64,000 bases of DNA. It comes from Pomphorhynchus laevis. Its lineage: Eukaryota; Acanthocephala; Palaeacanthocephala; Echinorhynchida; Pomphorhynchidae. This document shows, one piece after another, positions 1-9,489 of this stretch (its first letter is position 1; each line of letters begins with the position of its first letter). The translations under genes and the position numbers were made by a program. The stretch is from positions 1-64,000 of the forward strand of contig WNNJ02003340.1 of the NCBI GenBank assembly GCA_012934845.2, read 5' to 3'. The notes beneath the pieces were generated by a model that was given only the letters and a program-made list of their open reading frames with translations, ran no database searches and was not told where the DNA came from.

Positions 1-34
1 TATACAAGATCAATTTTACACTTTCAATCTGCAT

Positions 35-63
35 AACCATCCCAGGATATAAGGGCTCTGGTT
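35..63 (+). promoter_or_regulatory. Conserved 5' block of CXC-RLE LINE
   Basis: A 29-bp block starting AACCATCCCAGG and ending GGGCTCTGGTT, with TATAAGGG in its centre. The same block, with one mismatch, occurs antisense at 9212-9240 upstream of copy 2. Its ends (AACCA/TGGTT) can pair. It may be an internal promoter (TATAA) or a 5' RNA hairpin; which of these is inference. Copy 6 (5' side near 54,705) keeps only the CTCTGGTT end. Confidence 0.5.
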
Positions 64-185
64 CAAAACTGTCAGATTCATTTATTAAGCAACAGCAATA
101 TCGACTTCGTACGGCCAGTGTACGTCCTGCCCTAAATTTTAAGACAACTTTGACTCTGCGTTATTATCCTGCAAATTTGGATATT

Positions 186-3100
186 ATGGTTCGTGGTAAG
201 CCTGCCAATCAAGTTCTCTGTTGTTCATGCAACGGTCAGTCTGCAAAATGTAAATCCTGCTCTTGTGTGAAGAATAATCAATGCTGCTTTAATTGCCGAG
301 CATCTGGTTGTACAAACAAAGGGCGTACTCACGATACGTCATCTAAAGTTATAGAGATAAAAGGTGAAACTGAGTCTGATTCGACGCATGATTTCATGCT
401 TGGTGGTTTTGATACTGAAGTAGTCGAGAGTGCCTCTTTATCTTTACACGACATCTATCAAAAGGTTATCCAATGGAGACCGCAGGCAATTGTACTACCT
501 AAGTGTGGAATCAGTGGAACATCCATCGACTTACTAGCGGGTATCTATGAATCAGCAGTCAACAATGTAGAGGATGTCACTTCTCTCGAAAAGGCAGTCA
601 TTTTTGCTCGGTGTGTATTTCAACGACCTCAATCTCTAAAAGTGTCTTTGACGCGTAAACTGCTTGAACAACGTATACGTTTATGGAAAGAAGATAAAAT
701 TTCGGATCTATATAATGAAGCCCGCATTCTACAAGATCGTGCGGTCGCGGGTGTCATACGCAGTGAGAATTCAATCGGTTGGGAGCGTAAATATCGGAAA
801 TTAATGTCAGTTGGCAGAGTTGGTGCTGCAACCTCACTATTGGATCAACAATGCGATACTGGGGTACTCAATCCATCGTCGATTGTTGACGGTAGCTCTG
901 TTAGTTCGTTACTCGAGTCGCTGCATCCCGATAGCAGTTCAGCAAATGAAAAAGCAATCCTGAAAAAAAGAATTATAAATGCAAGAGAACATCATCCATC
1001 TTTATTTCTCCAAGTGGACAAGGATTCAATTATTCGTGCTGCGAAAAAAACAAGCGGGGGCGCTGGACCGTCTGGATTGGATGCCCTCTTTTGGAAACGG
1101 ATGTTAACATGCTTCTCCAATCATTCATCTCGGCTTGCACAGGCAATCGCTGACTTTGCAATCTCTCTAGCCACCCGAAAATGGCGATCAGAATGTCTGG
1201 ACCCCTTCAGAGCAAGTAGACTCATTGCTTTATCGAAAAAATCAGGTGGCATAAGGCCTATTGGTATTGGGGATGTTGCACGTAGAATTATATGTAAAGC
1301 TATTCTCGCATCAATCAAAGATGATATTCAAGATTCAGCCGGAATCGAACAACTTTGTGCCTCTCAACGTAGTGGATTGGAATTCGCAATTCATTCACTC
1401 AGAGAATCATTCCATGCGGACGCCAAATGTGGCTTGCTTGCAGTAGACGCGACAAATGCGTTCAATTCAGTAAATCGTGCTTTAATGCTCCAAAATGTCA
1501 AATTCACGTGTCCAGCTCTCGCACAGATAATCGAAAATGTATATTCAGCCGATACTGAGCTTGTTTTAGGTGGTGCATCAATTTATTCCCATGAAGGTGT
1601 CACGCAGGGTGACCCATTAGCCATGGCCGCATTTGCAATGGCTACTCTTCCTATGATACATTTAATAAGTCATCGTTTTCCAGCAGTCGTTCAACGATGG
1701 TATGCGGATGACGCTAACTTCGTCGGGTCGCCTGAGGATTTATTAAGAGTTTGGAAATTTTTGAAGGAAATTGGGCCACTTTATGGATATAATGTGAACC
1801 CTAGTAAGACTAAATTGCTACTGCATGAATCCAGTATGATAGATTACCCAGACTTTAATGAAGTACACTGTAATACGAATGGAATAGAAGTGCTAGGGTC
1901 ACCAATCGGTACTCAAACTTATTTGGAAGATTTTGTGGATCAAAAAGTTCGTGATTGGTCAGTACTGATCGAACGTTTGGGTTTAATTGCTAATGTCGAT
2001 CCTCACATAGCTTTTGTCGGCCTAACTCATTCACTGCAATGGAAGTGGACACATTTCTTGAGAACGACTCCGTGTCAGCCTTCCTTATTGATCCCTTTAC
2101 AACTTCTATTACGCGATGGACTACTGCCCAAGTTGATTAATCGTCGTGTCGACAATGATATGTTCACATTATTTTCTTCGCCATTCAGTTTGGGTGGACT
2201 AGGAATTTCTGATCCTGTCTTCACGTCGTCCATCGAGTTCAAAAGTTCTCTCAAAATTTGTGAGACCTACACCTCGGGATTACTTAGGCAGGATCTACGT
2301 ACCGCGCAACAGAATGCCTCCGTAGTAGTATCGATAGATCGCCAAGAAATGTTTTCTTCTCGCCTACAAGTGGTATCTAATGAATTGCCTGCTCACGTGC
2401 GGCACGCAATCAAATTTTCGATAATACGAGGAGCCTCAGCGTGGCTTAGTGCTTTGCCGCTTGCAGGTGAGGAGGAACTTCTCACTCCACATGAATTCCG
2501 TGACGCTGTTGCGATTCGTTACGGGTTCGATCCTTTGGAAATTCCGCAAATGGCATGTGTATGCGGTGGACCAAATAAACTAAACCACTTGCTCTCATGT
2601 AAACGAGGTGGTCTCCCGACAGTGCGACATGATGCGGTGAGGGATTTTCTAGCAAGTGAACTTTCAACTGTATGCCACGGTGTCGAAGTTGAGCCATCGT
2701 TACGACCGATTGATACATTCGTTAATTTTCAACGACCCACTACTAGTAAAGACGACGGAGCTCGTCTGGATGTCATGTGTTGCGGTTTTGCCGGATCACG
2801 ATATGAGCGAACGTTCTTCGACGTGTGTATCTTCAATCACCATGCCATATCGTGTCAGAGCGAACCTGCAAGTGCCTTCGAATACCATGAGCATCGAAAA
2901 CGTTCTAAATATGAAGAAAGGATAACAGATGTCGAACGCAGTGTCTTCATTCCGATTATATTTACAGCTGCAGGTGGTGTTGGTCCGGGTGCTTTGTTCT
3001 GTCTTCGCAATTTAGCCAAGCTAAAATCTCAAAAAACACTGCAGCCCTATGCTGATTGTATACAAAAGCTCAAACGTAAAATCGCCTTTATTTTATGCAA

Positions 3101-3200
3101 ATCTGCCTCAAATTGTATCAGAGGTCCGCGTTCGAGACGAAATGCACCTATTAGAAGAGTGGGTCTCGCCGAACAAGATTGTGTTCGCTCTAACGCGTGA
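186..3200 (+). CDS. RT / restriction-like endonuclease polyprotein (CXC-RLE LINE copy 1)
   Basis: About 1,004 aa from ATG 186. This start gives MVRGKP, matching MxxGKP-type starts in the other copies; the frame is open further upstream without another ATG. Domains in order: a nine-cysteine cluster at residues ~9-45 (CCSCNG...CKSCSC...CFNC), a divergent helical region, then RT at ~285-700 with GGAGPSGLDA, motif A DATNAFNSVNR (~420), TQGDPLAM (~472) and WYADDANFVG (~505). A CCHC finger (CVCGG...HLLSC, ~790-805) and a restriction-like nuclease follow: RHD (~815), ARLD (~858), FFDVCIFN (~877) and a downstream KYEER lysine. The protein would nick the target and reverse-transcribe its own RNA there. 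No frame breaks seen. Confidence 0.9.
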   Translation: MVRGKPANQVLCCSCNGQSAKCKSCSCVKNNQCCFNCRASGCTNKGRTHDTSSKVIEIKGETESDSTHDFMLGGFDTEVVESASLSLHDIYQKVIQWRPQAIVLPKCGISGTSIDLLAGIYESAVNNVEDVTSLEKAVIFARCVFQRPQSLKVSLTRKLLEQRIRLWKEDKISDLYNEARILQDRAVAGVIRSENSIGWERKYRKLMSVGRVGAATSLLDQQCDTGVLNPSSIVDGSSVSSLLESLHPDSSSANEKAILKKRIINAREHHPSLFLQVDKDSIIRAAKKTSGGAGPSGLDALFWKRMLTCFSNHSSRLAQAIADFAISLATRKWRSECLDPFRASRLIALSKKSGGIRPIGIGDVARRIICKAILASIKDDIQDSAGIEQLCASQRSGLEFAIHSLRESFHADAKCGLLAVDATNAFNSVNRALMLQNVKFTCPALAQIIENVYSADTELVLGGASIYSHEGVTQGDPLAMAAFAMATLPMIHLISHRFPAVVQRWYADDANFVGSPEDLLRVWKFLKEIGPLYGYNVNPSKTKLLLHESSMIDYPDFNEVHCNTNGIEVLGSPIGTQTYLEDFVDQKVRDWSVLIERLGLIANVDPHIAFVGLTHSLQWKWTHFLRTTPCQPSLLIPLQLLLRDGLLPKLINRRVDNDMFTLFSSPFSLGGLGISDPVFTSSIEFKSSLKICETYTSGLLRQDLRTAQQNASVVVSIDRQEMFSSRLQVVSNELPAHVRHAIKFSIIRGASAWLSALPLAGEEELLTPHEFRDAVAIRYGFDPLEIPQMACVCGGPNKLNHLLSCKRGGLPTVRHDAVRDFLASELSTVCHGVEVEPSLRPIDTFVNFQRPTTSKDDGARLDVMCCGFAGSRYERTFFDVCIFNHHAISCQSEPASAFEYHEHRKRSKYEERITDVERSVFIPIIFTAAGGVGPGALFCLRNLAKLKSQKTLQPYADCIQKLKRKIAFILCKSASNCIRGPRSRRNAPIRRVGLAEQDCVRSNA

Positions 3201-3262
3201 CATCCTTTTTCGAGGAACAACGACTGAATGACATGATGCAGATTTGACTCTCAAATTGCAAT

Positions 3263-3314
3263 ATAAGGCCCATTTGCGGGAACCTTTAAATGTAATTTTA
3301 TGAATAATTATTAT

Positions 3315-3381
<67 letters not shown>
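3263..3381 (+). other. 3' tail of CXC-RLE LINE copy 1: hairpin, (ATT)n and poly-A
   Basis: CCCATTTGCGGG can fold (CCC/GGG) inside an outer AAGG/CCTT stem, followed by ATTATTATT and A61. The hairpin recurs at 16053-16073 and, antisense, at 51564-51590. It is probably the element's 3' RT-recognition region (inference). Confidence 0.6.
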
Positions 3382-3382
<1 letters not shown>

Positions 3383-3383
<1 letters not shown>

Positions 3384-3793
3384 CAGTTGTACGAGCGGAT
3401 GATGAAGCTAGTGTTAGAGACATTTTATCCGCTGTAGGCATTCAAATAACTGCAAAATTTTCAATTAAGGTCCATCGACTTCCAGCCAAAAGAACAGACA
3501 TTCCTCCGTGGACTTTAGTTTCAACGGACGAGGTAACGGCCAGCAACGTTTTATTAAACTCTTATAAATTGAGAAAAGTTGATCGTTTTAGGAATGTTTA
3601 CATCATACCGGATTTTTCCCCCGAAGAGCGTGTTGCCAATCAGGTTCTGCGCAAACAGCTACAAGAGAAAAGACTTGCAAACCCAAATAGTAATTACATA
3701 ATTAGAAATTTTCAAATTGTTCGTAGACCGAATAATGGAAAGGTAGGCACAACACCCGTTAATTCCTCATTAATGGATGGGTCGTCTATATGA
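3383..3793 (+). pseudogene. APE LINE ORF1, C-terminal part (copy A)
   Basis: Open from 3383 to the TGA at 3791-3793 (136 codons); the N-terminus is missing. It matches the last third of the intact ORF1 at 16644-17750: a hydrophobic RRM-like stretch with VHRLPAKRTDIPPWTLVS, then IIPDFSPEERVANQVLRKQL, a pattern usual in LINE ORF1 RNA-binding proteins. It ends DGSSI and the TGA, followed by CTA in the same frame as ORF2. Confidence 0.72.
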
Positions 3794-3796
3794 CTA
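3788..3796 (+). promoter_or_regulatory. ATA-TGA-CTA ORF1/ORF2 junction (candidate read-through stop)
   Basis: The ORF1 stop TGA is followed by CTA, and ORF2 continues in the same frame with no ATG before the endonuclease domain. UGA-CUA is a known stimulatory read-through context. The same ATA-TGA-CTA is at 28535-28543, and ATA-TGA-CTT is at 17745-17753. Confidence 0.6.
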
Positions 3797-5914
3797 TCCT
3801 CTTCTGCAAGAAGTGGTAGTCAGGTTTGTGAGCACCACAAGTCTTTTAGACTGTTACTATTTAATGTGGAAGGTTTGGCGTCTTTGATCGAGCAAGGCAT
3901 TGAATCCTGGTTCGATACCTTTCACGTTGTGGTACTATTAGAGACCATGTTTACTAATAATTATTCTTTACCTGGTTTTTATACATTTGACAATCCTGCT
4001 TTATTGGGCATTCGTGGTCGCCCCGCGGGTGGAATAATTTTAGGTTTAAATAGAGCCTTCAGGGATTGGCAATGTAGGTATTTGCTGAATTCTATACTGC
4101 TTGAAACACCTGTCATCACTTTTATCGCATGCTATTTCAAACCCACACTTACCGCGGCAGATATTATTGACGAAATTTCTCAGCTTCTTTCAACTCTAAA
4201 CAGCACAGTCCCGATAATTATCGCAGGAGATTTTAATGCAAGATTCACCAGTCCAATCACAGGAAAACTGCGAATTCTTGTCAATTACTTTAAGTCTATA
4301 AATCTAAAGTTATACGTCCCTAATGAAAATTGGTCCTACGAATCTTCTACAGGTAAAAGCTGTATAGACATCATATTTACTAACGTGCATGTAAGACATA
4401 TAGGGCTAGAACTATCTTCAAAATGGGCGTTAGTTCGTAAACACAAACCTGTCTCGTGTATTTTCGATTGCATATGCAACATACAATCAATAGATTTGCC
4501 CCGTCAACCTAGCAGGAAATTATGTACTTCAGCAATTGATTATAGTCAAATAAATCTAGCTTTTCAATTCCTTAGATCAGGAGAACTGGGGAACAGCATT
4601 ACTTCTGTAATTTCCACCCTTCTATCGGCTTGTAGATATGAATCCGACTATTCCAAAAAAAAATCATACCTAGTAAAACCCGCTTGGTTTAAACAGTTCC
4701 AGCAACATTTAATTCAATTAAATAAAAGTTATCGGTTCGATTTAAAGGTAAGGAAATATTTTGTAGATTTACGTAGGCTTTACGTTAAACTTGTATCGAT
4801 GTATCGTAGAGAACGACGTTTAGAGATTGAACGACGGGAATTGTCTAAGGCGGAGTCGACACCGTGGATACTTAAGAAAGCTAACATTGGAACATATTCC
4901 AGGATTCAAATAGAAAATTGGAAATCACACTTCCAATCTATTTTGCGCCATTCAATATTAGAAGACATGCCTGTACGTTTATCTGCAGTTTCATGCATAA
5001 ATTCAATATACGGTTCAGATCCTCTGAATTTACCTTTTACGCCGTTTGAAGTCGTAAGATCCCTATCAATCTTAAAAGATCATAAAGCTGCCGGGTTAGA
5101 TCAATTATGCGTAGAACAGTTAAAGTCGACTATCGATATTTTGATAGACTACTGGACAGAACTTTTCAATCTACTTCTTGCAGGTCATCCGTTTCCGATT
5201 TCGTGGCGCGACGGTGTAATTAAGATCCTGCATAAGGGCAAGGGTGACTATGATTCACTGGATGCGTACAGGGGGATTGCGATATTGAATCACAGTTATA
5301 AGTTATTGACTCATATAATGTATATGCGCCTTATTAAGTTTCGCGAGCATCTCTTACCTACGGAGCAGTATGGATTCCGCCCGAAACGGTCAACGTCCGA
5401 TGCAATAAAGCATGTCCGTGACGAAGTCACCGATTGTTTCGCTAATCGTAGACCGTTGTATGCTACTTTTGTTGACTTTGAGCGAGCATTTGACACAGTG
5501 AATCGGTCTTTGTTACTTGATAAACTTTCCACCAGAGTGTCCGTTAGTGGTCGCTTTTTGTATCTTATTTATTCTGTGCTTCAGCCTAATCGCCTTAAAG
5601 TATCTGATGGTATTAACACCTCGGATTTCTTTTTTGCTAATCGCGGTGTTTTACAGGGAGATCCACTCAGCCCTATATTATTTTCCTTTTTTGTTATGGA
5701 TTTGCCTATGCATCTTCGTCATGCATCGAATGAAGTCTCTTGTACCCTCTATGCCGACGATCTAGTAATATTAGCCAAAGATCTTTTATCCGCTCAAAGT
5801 GCGTTAGATGCTCTGTCATCCTATTGTTTATCAAATCAGTTGACGGTGAACGTAAATAAATCGAAAGCCCTTAAATTTCGGTTAGGTGGACTCTGCAATA
5901 GTTACAATTATTTG
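3794..5914 (+). pseudogene. APE LINE ORF2: endonuclease + RT, 3' truncated (copy A)
   Basis: Reads through without a stop. Apurinic-type endonuclease at residues ~20-220: NVEGL, LLETMF, AGDFNAR, SCIDIIFTN and RKHKPVSC, which stands where SDH is usual. A basic linker follows, then RT with DHKAAGLDQLCVEQLK, YRGIAILNHSYKLL, FVDFERAFDTVNR, GVLQGDPLSPILF and LYADDLVILA. The thumb and the C-terminal cysteine motif seen in copies B and C are absent because of the chimeric join at ~5914. Probably inactive. Confidence 0.82.
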
Positions 5915-5981
5915 CGTGGAACCTTTAAATGTAATTTTATGAATAATTATTATTATTTTAAAAAAAAAAAAAAAAAAAAAA
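5910..5981 (+). other. Chimeric tail: CXC-RLE LINE 3' end joined to an APE LINE body
   Basis: From 5910 the sequence ATTTG-CGTGGAACC is followed by about 40 bp identical to copy 1's tail (3280-3320), then A22. The join lies in ATTTG, which is present both in the APE LINE (copy C, AATTATTTGGG) and in the CXC-RLE tail (CCCATTTGCGGG). Confidence 0.72.
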
Positions 5982-6099
5982 TTTTTTTTTTTTTTTTTTT
6001 ATAATTTTTTTTTTTTTTTTACAACAAAATGTTTATTTATTTCCAACGACATTATCTCTACAATAATAATATCATCAATACAATTATATTACAATTATA

Positions 6100-9066
6100 T
6101 CACCACTCTACAGTGTGATAGTTCGCAGGTCGGTTTCTTGCTGATCTGGGACCGCGAATGCACATTGAAATGCATCTTGCATGTTGCAGGCTTATCTTCT
6201 CCCGTATCCGAGTCAATTCTTGTGCGTAGATAGATTCCTTCTTGACGGCCAGTTTTCTGGATAATCTTTTTATCATTGTAGATGCCGATTTGCTCTCACC
6301 TCCTAAACTTGAATATACAATAGGGGCGAAATTTGCGCGTTCTATAATATCCACCCGTTCTTGGTATTTCGAGCATTTCCGTTGTTCGTGATACTCGAAG
6401 CTTGGTGTGGTTTCCCTGGTAAGATTTGACGGAGCGAACACGTTAAAAACGCAAATGTCGAAGAAAGCTCGCTCCGAGCGTCCACCATAGAAACCACGGC
6501 AAGATATATCCAGTCGTGCTTCACGATCAGTCGTCGTTGATCTTCTCTCAAAGTGAATGCTTGGATCCACTGATCTGAGTAGCGGTTCGATTTCAACGCC
6601 GTCACATATTTGGGTGAGCGATTTTGCGAGAATATCGCGGGTTGCGTCGTGTCTTATCGACGGATGACCGCCATTGGGGCAGGAAAGGCAATGTGCCAGT
6701 GAGGTCGACGAACCACATGGGCAAAGGGAGGGGGCATCTTTGGTTAGAGTGTTGTACCGTGCGGCAACAGCATCACGAAATGTTGTATTGTCTATTCGAG
6801 TTTGTGACTCTCTTGTGGGGAACGCAGAAAGCCAGGAAGATGCGCCTTTTATCATTGTGTGTTGAATAATCCGTCTCTTTATGATATCATATGTAGGAAG
6901 TTGGGCTAGCAAAGAGGCCTTGTATTGTGTTTTCTTCCGCCTGTGAACTTCGTTGGCTCGGAAATCTTGCTCTAGTTTAAGTTCCATTCCTTGTAATCCA
7001 TTTAAATAAGGTTCACATAGATGTCCAGAATTTTCACATTCAACGCCAGCACTCATATATGGATCGATGATGCCGAGGCCACCACAATGTAGGGGTAAAG
7101 AGATGAGAGGCCATAGCGATCCATCCGAATCATCGAGGCCGAATATGTTGTCCGAGGAGGATCTGATGGATTCCCGCAACGGGGCAAACCAATCTGATGA
7201 GCATTGAGTTGTTCTTTGCGTGTGAAACCACTTGTGCTGTAACGCTTTAGTGAAACAGGCATATGCTATCTGCAGATCTAAAATTCCCACATCGGCTAAT
7301 CGTTCGACCAAGTTGCAAAACTTGTCTACTTTTGATTCTACGACCTCGTATACGTATTTGTCTACTCCAATGGGTGCGCCTAGTATCACAATTCCGTCCG
7401 TTCGGACTTCTACATTTGTTCCGTTAAATTGTTGGCATGTGTTAGCTTCTTCCATTGTTGGCGTAAATATTGAACATTTCTGGGGATTTACGTGAAATCC
7501 AAACGCTGGGCCAATTTTACACAGTAGATCGTATGCAGCTCTGATTTGGATAGGAGAACCAATCAAGTTGCCGTCATCGGCGTACCAAAGTTGCCGAACT
7601 TGAGGGAACTTTGTGGAAATGTGATGTATTATTGGCAGTGTGGCGATCGCAAATGCGGGCATGGCTAGGACGTCACCTTGTGTAAATCCTTCTTGTGATT
7701 TAACGAATTCGCCTCCGACAGATAGATTAGAAGGGTGGTCGTAAAAATTATGCATGACTATAGAAAGCGACGGACATATTCGATCAATATTGCAAAGGGC
7801 CGCCTCTCTATTAATTCTGTTAAATGCGTTGTCGGCATCAATTGATAGAAGAATATGATTCGGATTGTTTGTAAGTTCATTGCGGATGGCTCGTGTAACG
7901 CATTCCACGCCAGCTCGTTGGCCTGCACACATTTGACTTCTTCCACATACCTGCTGTATGTCTTCCGAGACCATGGATAATATAGCCTTCGTCATTATTC
8001 TTCTGCTAACATCACAGATTCCTATTGGTCGAATTCCAGTTTTCTTTGTTAATGCGATTAGCCTGCATGATGTTAGAGCCTGTGTAATGTCCATTGGTAT
8101 GCGCTCTGTCGCTAATGCTCTTGTGAATGAGGCTATGGCCTCAGCAAGTTCATCTGATTCTCTCCCGAATTTTGAGAGCATATGTGTCCAGGACTGTGCG
8201 TCAATTCCTGAGGGACCTGCTCCACCTGTGACACGTTTGGCCATACAGACTATTAGTTTCTTGTCTATGGAGTCAAAAACCACGGGATGAAAGCTATGTG
8301 GCGGGATAACATGATTCCAGTCAAGAGCATTACTGTTTAATTTTGCTGCAATGGGATGTTTGTCGAGGAGTAGCTCTCGAACGGTCGTAGGACCGATCAT
8401 GTCATCAGGATTTAGTGGGGTTCCGGTTGTTGCATCTGTGTCTAGCAAATGCATCGCTCCATTTAATCTTCCACTCACTACCAGACTGGTGAAATTCCTG
8501 CGCCAATCGCGTGATGTACTGTTTGGTCTTTTACGTCGACTGAATTCTTGCAAGATATACGCTTCCGTGTAAAGAGATGTAAACTCGTTTTTTAGCCAAA
8601 GGTCTAATCTTCGAGACAGTATTACTTTGAGGGTCTTATGGGAGGTGCGAATATCTCGTTGGAGAATCAAATGTCCGATTACAATGGCTTTTGTAAAAGA
8701 TTCCTGTTGAGACCAAGATTCCCTATATATACGGGCAAGTTCTATTATAAAACGTTTCGACTCCGCACACCTAGGTAATCTGAAGAGATTTGGCTTCCAG
8801 TGAACCACTTGCTCAAAGATGTCGGTAATCGAGAGTGTGATTGGAGTTTTGTCTGTTTCTCCCGTAGCTTTCTGGATTTGTGTCTGGTCGGCTCCTGACC
8901 TTACGGTGCCGCTTATTGGGCAGCTGAGGATCTTGTTTCCGCAATTGGGAGCCCGGCAGTTACTGCATTTTGTATCGGTCTTTGCGCATCGGCATCCTTT
9001 ACATTTCGCTGCCGGTCCATTGCACGTGCAGCAAGGAGTTACCGAAGAGGGTTTCCCTCTAACCAT
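6100..9066 (-). CDS. RT / restriction-like endonuclease polyprotein (CXC-RLE LINE copy 2)
   Basis: 988 aa, unbroken, starting MVRGKP. N-terminal cysteine cluster CCTCNGPAAKCKGCRCAKTDTKC at ~10-45. RT: GGAGPSGIDAQSW, DADNAFNRINR, FTQGDVLAMPAFA and LWYADDGNLIG (~495). C-terminal CPCGSS...HCLSC finger, RHDATRD, ARLDISCRGF, FFDICVFN and KYQERV form the restriction-like nuclease. The conserved C-terminal CIRGPRSARNRP motif is shared with copies 1 and 5. It is closer to copy 5 (24021-27041) than to copy 1 in the loops I compared. Probably a functional or recently functional single-ORF LINE protein. Confidence 0.9.
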   Translation of the reverse strand: MVRGKPSSVTPCCTCNGPAAKCKGCRCAKTDTKCSNCRAPNCGNKILSCPISGTVRSGADQTQIQKATGETDKTPITLSITDIFEQVVHWKPNLFRLPRCAESKRFIIELARIYRESWSQQESFTKAIVIGHLILQRDIRTSHKTLKVILSRRLDLWLKNEFTSLYTEAYILQEFSRRKRPNSTSRDWRRNFTSLVVSGRLNGAMHLLDTDATTGTPLNPDDMIGPTTVRELLLDKHPIAAKLNSNALDWNHVIPPHSFHPVVFDSIDKKLIVCMAKRVTGGAGPSGIDAQSWTHMLSKFGRESDELAEAIASFTRALATERIPMDITQALTSCRLIALTKKTGIRPIGICDVSRRIMTKAILSMVSEDIQQVCGRSQMCAGQRAGVECVTRAIRNELTNNPNHILLSIDADNAFNRINREAALCNIDRICPSLSIVMHNFYDHPSNLSVGGEFVKSQEGFTQGDVLAMPAFAIATLPIIHHISTKFPQVRQLWYADDGNLIGSPIQIRAAYDLLCKIGPAFGFHVNPQKCSIFTPTMEEANTCQQFNGTNVEVRTDGIVILGAPIGVDKYVYEVVESKVDKFCNLVERLADVGILDLQIAYACFTKALQHKWFHTQRTTQCSSDWFAPLRESIRSSSDNIFGLDDSDGSLWPLISLPLHCGGLGIIDPYMSAGVECENSGHLCEPYLNGLQGMELKLEQDFRANEVHRRKKTQYKASLLAQLPTYDIIKRRIIQHTMIKGASSWLSAFPTRESQTRIDNTTFRDAVAARYNTLTKDAPSLCPCGSSTSLAHCLSCPNGGHPSIRHDATRDILAKSLTQICDGVEIEPLLRSVDPSIHFERRSTTTDREARLDISCRGFYGGRSERAFFDICVFNVFAPSNLTRETTPSFEYHEQRKCSKYQERVDIIERANFAPIVYSSLGGESKSASTMIKRLSRKLAVKKESIYAQELTRIREKISLQHARCISMCIRGPRSARNRPANYHTVEW

Positions 9067-9211
9067 GCCGATTGTATTATCTCTGATTGTTGCGGCGGAC
9101 TCGTTGATATTCCGTCTGCTAGACAGAGCCCCTGTATCCCGGGATGATCGCGTTTGTATAGACGAAGTTTCTCGGGAATGGGCAGTAGATACACACTTCC
9201 CTTTGTAGAGA

Positions 9212-9240
9212 AACCAGAGCCCTTATACCCTGGGATGGTT
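9212..9240 (-). promoter_or_regulatory. Conserved 5' block of CXC-RLE LINE (copy 2)
   Basis: Antisense copy of the block at 35-63, with 28 of 29 bases identical. It lies ~145 bp upstream of the ORF start, as in copy 1 (~120 bp). TATAAGGG sits in the centre. Confidence 0.5.
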
Positions 9241-9350
9241 TGTTAAACTGTTAGTTTTCGTGCGAGTGTGTACCCCGGGAAGTACCCTGGGCGTACGATC
9301 CTTTATATTTCCTTGCCCCTTACGCTCGCTTCGCTAGCTCTGTTATCAGA

Positions 9351-9489
9351 ACGGTGCACATTGATTGTATGTTATTTTATTGTAAGTAGTTTATTAAGCA
9401 GCCAAGAAAGTTCAAACTCAAGTAATTGTATGTTATTTTATCTCAAACTTTTTTTAAGCTTTTTATTATTATTAACAATAATAATAATA
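9351..9489. other. Spacer with dispersed TGTATGTTATTTTAT motif and AT-rich run
   Basis: No gene seen. TGTATGTTATTTTAT occurs at about 9366 and 9427, the second copy extended by CTCAAA. The same motif is at 27303-27323, antisense at 27806-27828 (slightly altered), and in a short tandem at 54843-54885. The spacer ends in TTATTATTATTAACAATAATAATAATAC, the kind of ATT/AAT run at which LINEs in this window begin. Confidence 0.45.

Larger units (their letters stand above)
1..3381 (+). mobile_element. CXC-RLE LINE, copy 1
   Basis: Non-LTR retrotransposon with one long ORF (186-3200). The 5' end may lie outside the window, but a 29-bp block at 35-63 recurs in the 5' region of copy 2, so the 5' UTR is present here. 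After the stop come a GGCCC hairpin (3263-3287), an ATTATTATT run and 61 A residues (3321-3381). The body of an APE LINE follows the A tract with no spacer. The unbroken ORF and long pure A tract suggest a young insertion. The family resembles uncharacterised animal RT genes with a C-terminal restriction-like nuclease; the exact LINE clade (R2/R4/NeSL-like) is not resolved by eye. Confidence 0.88.
3382..5981 (+). mobile_element. APE LINE copy A, truncated at both ends, chimeric 3' tail
   Basis: The body of a two-ORF LINE begins directly after the A tract of copy 1 inside ORF1, so the 5' part (including the cysteine domain) is missing. ORF2 stops short of the RT C-terminus. It is nearly identical to copy C (11332-12907), but a 60-bp segment is missing near 5890, and from ATTTG at 5910-5914 the sequence becomes the 3' tail of the CXC-RLE LINE (GGAACCTTTAAATG..., ATTATTATT, A22). 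It then meets the poly-T of the next element tail to tail. Confidence 0.82.
5982..9350 (-). mobile_element. CXC-RLE LINE, copy 2
   Basis: Lies on the minus strand, tail to tail with copy A: A22 from the left is followed by T-rich tract 5982-6020. Its ORF is 6100-9066. The 5' UTR contains the 29-bp conserved block (9212-9240) and, further up, GC-rich repeats of a TACCCYGGG unit (9273-9292). The 5' end is not sharply defined and lies about 9290-9350. The 3' UTR (6021-6099) lacks the GGCCC hairpin of copies 1, 3 and 6. Confidence 0.87.

Noticed and set aside
9268-9489. Extending the copy B ORF back to 9268 as a true N-terminus.
   Set aside because: The translation there (hydrophobic, Leu/Ser-rich) has no counterpart in other APE LINEs; similarity begins at ~9496.
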